Assembly: GCF_000341065.1 (NCBI RefSeq)
Contig: NZ_ANAX01000260.1
Location: 1,651 to 50,280 of the forward strand
DNA length: 48,630 nucleotides
Reading direction: 5' to 3'
Source: Nocardiopsis halotolerans DSM 44410
GTDB taxonomy: Bacteria; Actinomycetota; Actinomycetes; Streptosporangiales; Streptosporangiaceae
In this document: positions 16,094 through 26,645 of the stretch, piece after piece
Layout of the letters: the number at the start of each line of letters is the position of its first letter
Numbering within the stretch: the first letter of the stretch is position 1
The notes under the pieces: model-generated
Told to the model about the DNA's origin: nothing
Databases searched by the model: none
Seen by the model: the letters and a program-made list of their open reading frames with translations, nothing else
Program-made: the position numbers and the translations under genes

Positions 16094-16131
16094 TCCGGGG
16101 CAGCGCCCCGGAGCCCGGCGGTACGGGCTCC
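16094..16131. repeat. Two adjacent small hairpins before the phosphoribosyltransferase gene
   Basis: TCCGGGGC (16094-16101) pairs with GCCCCGGA (16105-16112). A second perfect stem, GGAGCCCG with CGGGCTCC, spans 16110-16131. They lie in a 244-base interval (15921-16164) with no credible gene. They may be terminator-like or part of a leader. Confidence 0.4.
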
Positions 16132-16164
16132 GGGCACCGCGAGGACGCGACGGGGGTGAGGGAC

Positions 16165-16830
16165 GTGTTCCGAGACCGGCGAGACGCGGGCGAACGGCTG
16201 GCCCGCGTGGTTCGGGCGCAACTGGGCCCGAACCCGCTCGTGCTGGCGATGCCGCGCGGCGGGGTCCCCGTGGCCGAGCGCGTCGCCGAGGCCGTCGGGG
16301 TACCGCTGGACGTCGTGGTCGTGCGCAAGATCGGCGCGCCCGGAAGCCCGGAGACGGCGATCGGGGCGGTCACGGCCGACGACCCTCCTCTGTTCGACCA
16401 GAGGGCACTGGACCTGCTGGGAATCCCGGAGGAGCGCCTGGCCGACATGGCCGAGGAGCAGCGGGAGGAGGCGCGGCGACGTGTGCGGGCCTACCGGGGG
16501 GACGCCCCCGAAGCGGAGGTGACCGGGCGCGACGTCGTGGTGATCGACGACGGCCTGGCGACCGGAATGAGCGCGCGGGCGGCGCTGACCGCGGTGCGTT
16601 CCCGGCGTCCCGCGTCCGTCGTGCTGGCCGTTCCCGTGGGCTCCCCGAACGCGGTGCACGCGCTCGCCGACGTGTCCGACCGCGTCATCTGCCTGGAGAC
16701 GCCTCCTGACTTCGGCGCGGTCAGTCTGTGGTACGAGGAGTTCCCGCAGGTCACCGATGACGAGGTGCGCGAGCTGATGGCACGGCGCCCCGGCGGCCCC
16801 GACGGATCCGGAGGGGCCCCTCCCGGCTGA
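16165..16830 (+). CDS. Phosphoribosyltransferase-family protein
   Basis: A protein of about 221 residues with the type I PRTase fold. LVLAMPRGGVPVAERVA and VPLDVVVVRKIGAPGSPETAIGAV are typical of the actinobacterial stress-linked subgroup, and VVVIDDGLATGMSARAAL is the PRPP-binding loop. The reaction is unknown. The GTG at 16165 (MFRDRRDAG) has a GGTGAGGG ribosome site, while the open frame to 16000 encodes unlikely sequence. It leads a three-gene unit with an alpha/beta hydrolase and an erythromycin-esterase family protein. In mycobacteria, PRTase and esterase domains of these types are fused in one protein (Rv2030c, in the dormancy regulon). Confidence 0.88.
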   Translation: MFRDRRDAGERLARVVRAQLGPNPLVLAMPRGGVPVAERVAEAVGVPLDVVVVRKIGAPGSPETAIGAVTADDPPLFDQRALDLLGIPEERLADMAEEQREEARRRVRAYRGDAPEAEVTGRDVVVIDDGLATGMSARAALTAVRSRRPASVVLAVPVGSPNAVHALADVSDRVICLETPPDFGAVSLWYEEFPQVTDDEVRELMARRPGGPDGSGGAPPG

Positions 16831-16923
16831 CCCCCCGACCACCACCGTGCCCCGGCGGACGGTGGACACCGCGGGTCCGAGGACCCGCGCCCGGACGCCC
16901 GGCCCCGACGAAGGGAGATCACC

Positions 16924-17583
16924 ATGACCGCCGTCGACGTGACGGTACGCACCCCGGACGCGCGGCTCGACGGGCAGCTGGCCATGTTCCCCGGAGCGAC
17001 CGCGGTCGTGGCCTTCGCCCACGGCAGCGGAAGCTCACGGCACAGCCCGCGCAACCAGGCCGTGGCCGACGAGCTCCGCCGGACGGGCGTCGCCACGCTC
17101 CTGTTCGACCTGCTGACCCCGGAGGAGGAGCGCACCGACAACGTGACCGGGCGGCAGCGCTTCGACATCGACCTGCTTACCAGGCGCCTCACCGGTGCGG
17201 TGGAGTGGCTTGCCGCCCAGGAGAGCACCGCGGGGGTGCCCATCGGCCTGTTCGGCGCCAGCACCGGAGCCGCCGCGGCGCTGCGGACGGCGGCCGAGCG
17301 CCCGGAGATGGTCTCGGCGGTCGTCTCGCGCGGTGGCCGTCCCGACCTCGCGGGCACGCGGGCGCTCCAGCTGGTGCGGGCCCCGACGCTGCTCATCGTC
17401 GGAGGGGCGGACACCGACGTCCTCCGGCTCAACGAGGAGGCGGCCGACTGGCTCGGAGGGCCCAGCCGGGTCCACGTCGTCCCCCGCGCCACCCACCTGT
17501 TCGAGGAGGAGGGGGCCCTGGAGGAGGTGGCCGACGCCGCCTCCGGCTGGTTCGCGGGCATCCTCGGCGAGCGGGAGAGGTGA
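16924..17583 (+). CDS. Alpha/beta hydrolase (dienelactone-hydrolase-like)
   Basis: A 219-residue hydrolase. The nucleophile elbow is GLFGASTGAAAAL with serine, the acid is in LLIVGGADTDV, and the histidine is in VPRATHLFEEEGALEEV, so the triad looks complete. The oxyanion region is VAFAHGSGSSRHS. The substrate is unknown. A GAAGGGAG ribosome site precedes the ATG. It sits between the PRTase and erythromycin-esterase genes in a conserved-looking trio. Confidence 0.92.
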   Translation: MTAVDVTVRTPDARLDGQLAMFPGATAVVAFAHGSGSSRHSPRNQAVADELRRTGVATLLFDLLTPEEERTDNVTGRQRFDIDLLTRRLTGAVEWLAAQESTAGVPIGLFGASTGAAAALRTAAERPEMVSAVVSRGGRPDLAGTRALQLVRAPTLLIVGGADTDVLRLNEEAADWLGGPSRVHVVPRATHLFEEEGALEEVADAASGWFAGILGERER

Positions 17584-17619
17584 ACGTGCCGCCCCCGATC
17601 CCGAACTGGGAGGACTGAG

Positions 17620-18924
17620 ATGGTGACGGACGGACGGCGGATCGACCCGGACGCGGTCCTGCCACTGACCGGGCCGAGGTCGCTGGACCCGCTCGTGGAA
17701 CGGATCGGCGACGCGCGGTACGTGCTGCTGGGCGAGGCCTCGCACGGCACCGCCGAGTTCTACCGCTGGCGCGCGGAACTGACCCGGCGCCTGATCGACG
17801 AGGAGGGGTTCTCCTTCGTCGCCGTGGAGGGGGACTGGCCGGACTGCCAGGCGCTGCACTGCGGTGTCGTGGGCGCGCCGGGAGCCCCCGGGGACCCGAA
17901 GGAGATCCTGGAGGGTTTCCACAGGTGGCCGCAGTGGATGTGGGCCAACACCGAGGTGGTGGAGTTCGCGCGGTGGCTGCGCGAGCACAACCTCCGACTC
18001 CCGGAGGAGCGGCGCGCGGGGTTCTTCGGTCTGGACGTGTACAGCCTGTGGGAGTCGCTGTACGCGGTGCTGGAGTGGCTGCGCGAGAACATGCCGGAAC
18101 AGGTGGGACCGGCACTGAGGGCCTACCGGTGCTTCGAACCCTACGGGGAGGATCCCCAGTCCTACGCCCACGCGACGCGGCTGGTGCCCGAGAGCTGTGA
18201 GGCGGAGGTCGTCGACCTGCTGGCCGGGCTGCGCGGTCAGGTGGGGGGACCCACCGACGACGGCCTGGCCGACTTCGCGGCGCGCCAGAACGCCGAGGTG
18301 CTCGCGGGCGCCGAGCGGTACTACCGGTCGATGGTGCGCGGGGGCGCCGAGTCGTGGAACGTCCGCGACCACCACATGGCCGACACGCTCGACCGGCTCA
18401 TGGCGCACCACGGCCCCGACGCCAGGGCGATCGTGTGGGAGCACAACACCCACGTCGGCGACGCGCGTGCGACCGACATGTCCGCCGCGGGCCTGGTCAA
18501 CGTGGGGCAGTTGGTGCGCGAGCGGCACGAGGAGGAGGGGGTCGTCATCGTCGGTTTCGGTACCTACGAGGGCAGGGTGACGGCGGCCCGGGAGTGGGGC
18601 GAGACCCCGGAACCGATGCCGGTCTCCGCGGCGCGTGAAGGGAGCGTCGAGGACCTGTTGCACGGCGCCGTCCAGGGGGACGCGGGCCTGTTGATCCTCA
18701 CGGGTGAGGAGGCCAACGATCCGTTCGGGGACGAGATCCTCCCGCACCGCGCCATCGGGGTCGTCTACCACCCCGGTCGTGACCGGCGGAGGAACTACGT
18801 CCCGACCGTTCTGGGGGAGCGCTACGACGCCTTCGTGTTCGTCGACCACACCCACGCGCTCACCCCGCTGCACTCGGTCGAACGGGACTCGGGTGAGGAG
18901 GAGACCTGGCCCACCGGCCAGTGA
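17620..18924 (+). CDS. Erythromycin esterase family protein
   Basis: A 434-residue protein with the EreA/EreB-family core: VLLGEASHGTAEFYRWRAELTRRLI near the N-terminus, VAVEGDWPDC, GFFGLDVYSLWESL and IVWEHNTHVGDARATDM with the catalytic-type histidine. Most actinobacterial members of this length are not proven macrolide esterases, and the companion PRTase and hydrolase suggest a stress role. It follows the hydrolase after 36 bases. Macrolide inactivation remains possible and untested. Confidence 0.92.
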   Translation: MVTDGRRIDPDAVLPLTGPRSLDPLVERIGDARYVLLGEASHGTAEFYRWRAELTRRLIDEEGFSFVAVEGDWPDCQALHCGVVGAPGAPGDPKEILEGFHRWPQWMWANTEVVEFARWLREHNLRLPEERRAGFFGLDVYSLWESLYAVLEWLRENMPEQVGPALRAYRCFEPYGEDPQSYAHATRLVPESCEAEVVDLLAGLRGQVGGPTDDGLADFAARQNAEVLAGAERYYRSMVRGGAESWNVRDHHMADTLDRLMAHHGPDARAIVWEHNTHVGDARATDMSAAGLVNVGQLVRERHEEEGVVIVGFGTYEGRVTAAREWGETPEPMPVSAAREGSVEDLLHGAVQGDAGLLILTGEEANDPFGDEILPHRAIGVVYHPGRDRRRNYVPTVLGERYDAFVFVDHTHALTPLHSVERDSGEEETWPTGQ

Positions 18925-19066
18925 CCGGACCGCGTCTTTCCGGGTCAGGTGCCACCAGTGAGCGGGGTCCCGCCCGCTGCTAGGTTGTCCGCGGACATAA
19001 CGGACGGTGCGGCCGTGGGGACACGGCACGGCCGTATCCCGAGCGCGGACCGGAGGCGGGGCGGAA

Positions 19067-20926
19067 GTGGACGGGACGGCACGGCCGTGGAACAGACGTG
19101 TACGGAACGCCCTGGCGTGGCTCGGCGCGGGACTGCTCGTCGGCGCCCTCGCCCTGGCCGTCGTCACGGTGGTCGTGACCTGGGGTCAGTACGAGGACGG
19201 CCTGCTGGAGGAGGTCGACGGCTGGTGGATGTTCTCGGTCATCATCGCCTCGTTGGTCCTGTACTTCGGTATCCGGTGGGGGCCTCCCGCGTTTTCCCTG
19301 GTCGCCGACGACGAGTACGAGTGGAGCTACCTCTTCTGGATCTCCCTGTTCTCCCTCGTGGGCCCCATCCTCGTCTACGTCGGCTTTCCCGGGCACTCCT
19401 TCGCGACGACCGCGGACGGAGCCCGGGAGTACGACCCCTCGCCCGCGGCGGCCAGTATGTGGCTCGTCGTTTGCATGGTCGCCCTGGGCTGCCTGCTCAT
19501 GCTGCCGTCCGCGCGCCCGCCCAGGCTCCGCCCCTTCAGGGTCTCGCTGTCCTTCGCCACAGCGGGTGTTCTCGCGGTCGTACTGGTCACCGGGTTGGTG
19601 TCGATGGTCGCGTTCCCCCGGGAGCCGCACACCGTCGCGGGGGAGATGGGGGAACCGGCATCGGTCCCGGAGTCGGTCAGCCGCGTGGGCTGGAGTTGGT
19701 CGCCTCCGCTGGGAGTGGGTGTCGAGGAGGTACGCGCCGGTACCCACGGGCCCCTCGTGCTGCTCGAAGACGGAGTCGTCTCCCTGGACGGGCCCACCGG
19801 AGAGGAACTGTGGTCCTTCCGGCGTCCGCGCGACTGGGACAGGAACGTGTGGGTCGACGACGAGCACGTGTACGTGCGCTATGCCCAGGGCGACCCGCCG
19901 CCGGAAGAGGAGACCGAAACCGACGCGGGGCCGGTTGAGCGGACGACGGTGGTGCTCGACATCGCGACCGGGGAGGTCCTCGATGAGTTCACAGCTCTCG
20001 AACCGGACGAGGGAAGGCTCGTCGCGGTGACGCCCGAGGCCCGGATCGAGCGGTTCGTGACCTACCCCGGAGGCGAAGTCGTGCTGAGGGGGAGCTCCCT
20101 GGACGGCGACGGGAAGCTGTGGTCGCGCACGCTGGTGACACCTGGCGAGGGCCAGATGTGTCGCCACGACGACCCCCGACGGTATGGGAACCTCCTGGTC
20201 ACTCTGCACGGGTGCGCGTCCGGGCTGTGGGAGGAGCGGGGGTACGTGCCCTTCCGTGACGTCTTCCTGCTCCAGCAGGATCCTGTGGAGGCCACGGTCA
20301 CCGCCGTGGACGTCACCACCGGTGAGGAGGCCTGGCGGCACGAGTGGGTGACCGAGCCGGAGGAGTGGCCGGCCGACCTGGTCGGAGGTCACTCCCCGGT
20401 CGGAGACGGTACCCCGGTGATCGCGCTGGAGCGGTGGGACGGAGACCCGGAACTGCTCCTGCTCGACGCCGCCACCGGGGAGCGGCTCGACCACCTGCCT
20501 GACTTCATGCTCGACGAGGACGGGACCAGATCCGAGGACTACGGGGGCGTGGTGCGGATCGACACCGAGGGCAGCGTGGTCCACGAGATCCCCGGCTACG
20601 GTGCGCTCATCCACCGCGCCGACGCCTCCGGCGAGATCACCGCGACGGCGGACCTGGGCGATATCAACGCTGAGACCGCGGTGGACGACATCGTCGCGCT
20701 GGAGGACATGGCGCTCATCCCGCGCATGCGAGATCCCTACGACCTGGAGGACCAACAGACCAAGGTGGCGGTCGCACCCTTCGGGGAGACGGTGACCTGG
20801 GACACGGTCCAGTGGCTCGACCCCGACGGGCGGTTCCTGGTCGACATGCTCGCGGTTCCCGGCGCGGTCGTCGTACACACGGACGGTGACTACGAGGAGC
20901 CCCTCGTGGAGGGCCTGGTGCCCTGA
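19067..20926 (+). CDS. Membrane protein with an extracytoplasmic PQQ-like beta-propeller domain
   Basis: A protein of about 619 residues that I recognise only by architecture. About residues 15-205 hold five hydrophobic spans (ALAWLGAGLLVGALALAVVTVVV; MFSVIIASLVLYFGI; LFWISLFSLVGPILVYVGF; MWLVVCMVALGCLLML; AGVLAVVLVTGLVSMVAF). The remaining 400 residues contain repeated propeller-blade motifs such as GPLVLLEDGVVSLDGPTGEELW, TVVLDIATGEVLDEF, VTAVDVTTGEEAWRHEW and LLLLDAATGERLDHL. Such outward-facing propellers may bind a ligand or scaffold surface proteins. The GTG at 19067 has a GGAGGCGGGG site. No partner gene identifies its function. Confidence 0.82.
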   Translation: MDGTARPWNRRVRNALAWLGAGLLVGALALAVVTVVVTWGQYEDGLLEEVDGWWMFSVIIASLVLYFGIRWGPPAFSLVADDEYEWSYLFWISLFSLVGPILVYVGFPGHSFATTADGAREYDPSPAAASMWLVVCMVALGCLLMLPSARPPRLRPFRVSLSFATAGVLAVVLVTGLVSMVAFPREPHTVAGEMGEPASVPESVSRVGWSWSPPLGVGVEEVRAGTHGPLVLLEDGVVSLDGPTGEELWSFRRPRDWDRNVWVDDEHVYVRYAQGDPPPEEETETDAGPVERTTVVLDIATGEVLDEFTALEPDEGRLVAVTPEARIERFVTYPGGEVVLRGSSLDGDGKLWSRTLVTPGEGQMCRHDDPRRYGNLLVTLHGCASGLWEERGYVPFRDVFLLQQDPVEATVTAVDVTTGEEAWRHEWVTEPEEWPADLVGGHSPVGDGTPVIALERWDGDPELLLLDAATGERLDHLPDFMLDEDGTRSEDYGGVVRIDTEGSVVHEIPGYGALIHRADASGEITATADLGDINAETAVDDIVALEDMALIPRMRDPYDLEDQQTKVAVAPFGETVTWDTVQWLDPDGRFLVDMLAVPGAVVVHTDGDYEEPLVEGLVP

Positions 20927-21024
20927 CGGAGGCCGTGCGCGTGCCGGACGGCGGTTCGAGCGCACCGCCGAATGCGATACAGTTTCACCTGTTGGCGACG
21001 CCGGGGACGGCGCCGCTCAGCGGA

Positions 21025-23109
<2,085 letters not shown>

Positions 23110-23209
23110 GTCCCCACGCTAGGCCGGTCGCGGCCCGAGGGGGAGGCACGCTTGTTCGGGGTAACGGCAGTACCTCCCACCCCGCGCGGGGCACGCCTAC
23201 CGTGGGGGT
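23110..23209. promoter_or_regulatory. Symmetric divergent promoter region with inverted repeat
   Basis: Two mirror-image -10 boxes each end six bases before an ATG: TAGCGT on the minus strand (23116-23121) for the AKR pair, and TACCGT on the plus strand (23198-23203) for the regulator. Both genes therefore look leaderless. Between them lies the inverted repeat GGGAGGCAC (23141-23149) / GTACCTCCC (23170-23178), 8 of 9 matching, a good operator candidate for the XRE protein. Confidence 0.65.
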
Positions 23210-24103
23210 ATGGGAACGATGGACCTGCGCAGCGAGATTCGTGAATTCCTGAGCTCGCGGCGGGCTCGCATCACCCCGGACCAGGCGGGCCTTCCGGCGT
23301 ACGGCGGCAACCGCCGCGTCAAGGGCCTGCGCCGCGAGGAGGTGGCGATGCTCGCGGGCGTCTCGGTGGACTACTACGTGCGCATGGAGCGGGGCAGTCT
23401 GGCCGGAGCCTCCGAAAGCGTGCTCGACGCCCTGGCCTCCGCGCTGATGCTGGACGAGGCCGAGCGCGACCACCTGTTCGCGCTCGCCCGGGAGTCGGGA
23501 ACACGCGGCGGTCGCCGGGGGCGTGGCGCCCCGACGACCATCCGGCCGGTGCTGCACCAGGTTCTCGACGCGATCACCGAAGCACCGGCCTGGATCCGCA
23601 ACGGCCGTCACGACGTGCTGGCGATGAACCGGCTCGCCCGGGCCCTGTACTCCCCGGTACTCGCCGACCCGCGACGTCCGGCGAACACCGCCAGGTTCGT
23701 CTACCTCGACCCCGAGGCGGCCAGGGAGTTCTTCGTCGACTACGACCGGATCGCCAACGACGCCGCCGCGATGCTGCGCCTGGAGGCGGGCCGCAATCCG
23801 CACGACAGGGCGCTCATCGCGCTGGTCGGTGAGCTCTCGACCCGGAGCGAGCTGTTCCGGCAGCGGTGGGCCTCCCAGGACGTGCGTTTCCACCGCTCCG
23901 GACACAAGCGGCTGCGCCACCCGGCCGTCGGCCAGCTCGACCTCGACTTCGAGGCGATGGAACTCCCCTCCGAGCCCGGTCTACAGCTCAACGTCTACAC
24001 CGCGCCCGCCGACTCCCCGGCGGCCGACGGCCTCAAGCTACTGGCCTCGTGGGCCGCCAGCCAGGAGCGGCTCCCCACCGAACAGGCCTCGACCGCTCAC
24101 TGA
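23210..24103 (+). CDS. XRE-family regulator with MmyB-like ligand-binding domain
   Basis: A 297-residue regulator. The HTH lies at about residues 28-62: VKGLRREEVAMLAGVSVDYYVRMERGSLAGASESVLDALA. The MmyB-like C-terminal domain shows VLDAITEAPAWIRNGRHDVLAMNRLARALY, RFVYLDPEAAREFFVDYDRIA and the closing LDLDFEAMELPSEPGLQLNVYTAPADSP. These proteins usually sit divergent to a dehydrogenase or reductase gene and control it, as here with two AKRs. The natural ligand is often fatty-acid-like. Confidence 0.93.
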   Translation: MGTMDLRSEIREFLSSRRARITPDQAGLPAYGGNRRVKGLRREEVAMLAGVSVDYYVRMERGSLAGASESVLDALASALMLDEAERDHLFALARESGTRGGRRGRGAPTTIRPVLHQVLDAITEAPAWIRNGRHDVLAMNRLARALYSPVLADPRRPANTARFVYLDPEAAREFFVDYDRIANDAAAMLRLEAGRNPHDRALIALVGELSTRSELFRQRWASQDVRFHRSGHKRLRHPAVGQLDLDFEAMELPSEPGLQLNVYTAPADSPAADGLKLLASWAASQERLPTEQASTAH

Positions 24104-24162
24104 CGCGGCGCCCGGCCCACTCGGTCTTCCAGGGGTGGCGGAGGGCGTGCCACACTCGTGGA

Positions 24163-25632
24163 GTGACCGAGCCCGAGGCAGTTCCCCCCAGGGGCGGTGT
24201 CCTACCGACGCGCCCGATTCTTGGCGGTTTCCACCCCGACCCCACGGTGTGCCGTGTCGACGACGTGTTCTACCTGGCGTGTTCGAGTTTCGAGTACGCG
24301 CCGGGGGTCCCGCTGCTTCGGTCCGCGGATCTCGTGAACTGGGAGCTGATCGGTGCGGTGATGGACCGGCCCTCCCAGCTGGTGCTGCCCGACGCCGCGC
24401 CGTCCGGAGGCGTGTACGCCCCGACCCTGCGCCACCATGACGGCACCTTCTTCCTCGTGACGACCAACGTCTCCGACGGGCCCGGACACCTGCTGATGAC
24501 GGCGACCGACCCCAGCGGACCGTGGTCCGACCCGGTCCGGATCCGCGGCGCGGGCGGGATCGACCCGGACCTGGTGTGGGACGAGGACGGCCGGTGCCTC
24601 CTCACGTGGTCGGACGGCGGGATACGCCAGGCCGCCCTCGACCCGGCCACCGGTGAACTCCTGTCCGAACCGCGCCAGCTGTGGAGCGGAACCGGGGGTA
24701 GGGATCCCGAGGGACCGCACCTCTACCGGGTCGGGCGTTGGTGGTACCTGCTGGTCGCCGAGGGCGGCACCGGCCCCGGCCACGCCGTGACGATCGCCCG
24801 GGGGCCCTCGCCCGAGGGACCGTTCGAGGCCTGCCCGCACAACCCCCTGCTGACCGCCAGGGGCACGCCGGGGCCGGTGCAGAACACCGGCCACGCCGAC
24901 CTGGTCGAACGGCCCGACGGGTCGTGGGCGATGGTGTTCCTGGGGGTGCGTCCCTCGGGCTCCTTCCCCGGATGGCACGTGCTGGGCAGGGAGACGTTCG
25001 CCGTCGACGTCGCCTGGCGGGACGGCTGGCCCGTGGTCACCGGGCCGATCGAACCGGAGGCGCGTCCCCCGGCGCGGTCGGTGTTGGGGGAGGGGGCGCC
25101 CGGCCCCGAGTGGGTCGGCGCCGGTGTCTTCCCCGACCGGGTGCTGCGGTGGTCGCGGGACCGGTGGCGGATGTCGTCCGGTGGAACCGGCCGGGTGTTC
25201 GTCGGCCGCCGCCAGGAGCACACGACCATGACCGCCCGGGCCGGGATCGAGGCGGACCGGGGCGCGGGCGCCCTGGAGATCCGTGTCGACCCGGGACACA
25301 GGATCGCCCTGGAGGCCGAGGGCGGGCGGGTGCGCGCCGTCGCGTGCGCCGGGCCGCTCGTCACCGTGCTCGGGGAGGCGCCCCTGACTGCGGACACGGT
25401 GCTCGAACTGCGGGTGGTCGCGTCAACGGCGCCCGAGTACAGCCGCGAACGGGGTCCGGACGTGATCGTCGCCGCGGTCCGCACCCCCGAGGGGACCACC
25501 GAGTTGGCCCGGCTGGACGGACGTTACCTGTCGACCGAGGTCGCCGGTGGGTTCACCGGCCGCATGGTCGGGGTGAGTTGCGCCTCGGGTGGGATCGGTG
25601 TGCGTTTCGTCGAGTACCGAGGTGACGCCTGA
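24163..25632 (+). CDS. Glycoside hydrolase family 43 protein (beta-xylosidase/arabinofuranosidase-like)
   Basis: A protein of about 489 residues. The five-bladed GH43 propeller fills residues 1-310: ILGGFHPDPTVCRVDDVFYLACSSFEYAPGVPLLRSADLVNW holds the base aspartate, GIDPDLVWDEDGRCLLTWSDG the pKa-modulating aspartate, and RDPEGPHLYRVGRWWYLLVAEG the acid glutamate. Residues 330-489 form a beta-sandwich like GH43_C2. No signal peptide is visible, so it should act on imported xylo- or arabino-oligosaccharides. The GTG at 24163 gives a start just before the domain; the longer open frame upstream overlaps the XRE gene and is unlikely. It ends against the biosynthetic cluster, but a link is not shown. 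Confidence 0.9.
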   Translation: MTEPEAVPPRGGVLPTRPILGGFHPDPTVCRVDDVFYLACSSFEYAPGVPLLRSADLVNWELIGAVMDRPSQLVLPDAAPSGGVYAPTLRHHDGTFFLVTTNVSDGPGHLLMTATDPSGPWSDPVRIRGAGGIDPDLVWDEDGRCLLTWSDGGIRQAALDPATGELLSEPRQLWSGTGGRDPEGPHLYRVGRWWYLLVAEGGTGPGHAVTIARGPSPEGPFEACPHNPLLTARGTPGPVQNTGHADLVERPDGSWAMVFLGVRPSGSFPGWHVLGRETFAVDVAWRDGWPVVTGPIEPEARPPARSVLGEGAPGPEWVGAGVFPDRVLRWSRDRWRMSSGGTGRVFVGRRQEHTTMTARAGIEADRGAGALEIRVDPGHRIALEAEGGRVRAVACAGPLVTVLGEAPLTADTVLELRVVASTAPEYSRERGPDVIVAAVRTPEGTTELARLDGRYLSTEVAGGFTGRMVGVSCASGGIGVRFVEYRGDA

Positions 25633-25689
25633 CAGGACCGGGAGGGGTTTTCGGCGGCTTGGCCCGTTCCCGGCAACGGCGCCGGACCC

Positions 25690-25711
25690 GGAGCGGCGTA
25701 CCGGCCGCTCC
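25690..25711. terminator. Hairpin between the convergent GH43 and reductase genes
   Basis: GGAGCGGC (25690-25697) pairs with GCCGCTCC (25704-25711). It touches the stop codon of the reductase gene and lies in the 80-base convergent gap, so it is a modest terminator candidate for the end of the long minus-strand operon. Confidence 0.5.
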
Positions 25712-25712
25712 G

Positions 25713-26645
25713 TCAGGGGCGGGCCCCGGACGGGAACAGGGGGGCCAGGACCCGGGCGACCTCCTCCACCCCTCTGGGCGGCCTGTCGCGAACCGCCGGG
25801 ACCTCACGCAGCAGGGCACTGCCGAGGCAGGTGTTCTCGGGTCGGGACGCGTACCTGCTCTCGGCCCGCGGCACGGCGCGCACGAGCGAACGCGGGGCCC
25901 CGAGCGCGTCGGCGATCGTTCCCGCCCACGCGGCCCGGCTCACCCGTTCGGGGCCTCCCAGGTGCAGAAGCGGGTGAGGGGGCGGGACACCCGGCTCCAG
26001 CAGCGCGCCGACTACCCGGGCCACGTCGTCCACGTGTACGGGGGTGGTCCACTGGTCCGTCGGCGCCAGCACCGTGCGCCCACGGGCAAGGCGGTGGGCA
26101 CACGCGGAGAAGAAGTTGAGCCACTTGTCCGTGTCCGGGGGCTCGTATCCGTACACGAGGCTGACCCGGAGCACGCTTCCGTCACGGGCGGCCGTGCGCA
26201 AAGCTCCCTCCGCGTTCGCCTTGGCCCTTCCGTATCCGCTGACCGGGCGGACGGGCGTCTCCTCCGTGGGATTTCGGTCGGTTCCGTCGAAGACGCTGTC
26301 CGTGGAGATGAGCAGCGGCCGGGTACCCGGGGCCGCGAGGGCGATGTTGGCGGTGATCGCCCCGTGGAGTGCCCGGGCCCGCGCCGGGTGCCGTGCGCAC
26401 CAGGTGGCGTCGGAGGGGCCGTGCACCAGGACGGTCCGGTCCGGAGCGAACCCCTCCGCCGTGCGCAGGCAGGCGTCCCGGTCCGTCGCGTCCAGGGGCA
26501 ACCACGTCCGGCTGGGGTACCGGGCCCCCTGGCGAGGGGGGCGCCGGGACGCGAGGGCGACGTTCCAGCCGTCGTCGGTGAGGGTGTCGGCGAGGGCGCG
26601 GCCGAGAAAACCGCTTCCCACGATCAGGGCCCGGGGTGTCGTCAT
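25713..26645 (-). CDS. RmlD-like NAD(P)-dependent sugar/cyclitol reductase (extended SDR)
   Basis: A 310-residue extended short-chain dehydrogenase. It has a Rossmann start RALIVGSGFLGRALADTL (GxGxxG), the active-site serine/threonine stretch PLLISTDSVFDGTDR and YGRAKANAEGALR with the Y-x3-K pair. The RmlD-type end is seen in WTTPVHVDDVARVVGALL and LLHLGGPERVSRAAWAGTIADAL. Normal RmlD reduces dTDP-4-keto-rhamnose. Here the neighbours are cyclitol genes and no RmlC is present, so reduction of a keto-cyclitol phosphate (the role of AcbL or AcbN in acarbose) is a plausible inference. It overlaps the ROK kinase gene by four bases and is the last gene of the 14-gene operon. Confidence 0.85.
   Translation of the reverse strand: MTTPRALIVGSGFLGRALADTLTDDGWNVALASRRPPRQGARYPSRTWLPLDATDRDACLRTAEGFAPDRTVLVHGPSDATWCARHPARARALHGAITANIALAAPGTRPLLISTDSVFDGTDRNPTEETPVRPVSGYGRAKANAEGALRTAARDGSVLRVSLVYGYEPPDTDKWLNFFSACAHRLARGRTVLAPTDQWTTPVHVDDVARVVGALLEPGVPPPHPLLHLGGPERVSRAAWAGTIADALGAPRSLVRAVPRAESRYASRPENTCLGSALLREVPAVRDRPPRGVEEVARVLAPLFPSGARP

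Noticed and set aside
17620-18924. Calling the erythromycin-esterase family gene a macrolide resistance gene
   Set aside because: Family membership alone does not prove it; the PRTase and hydrolase neighbours suggest another role.
24163-25632. GH43 gene as part of the pseudo-oligosaccharide cluster
   Set aside because: It is on the opposite strand and convergent with the operon; its family acts on xylans or arabinans, not alpha-glucans.
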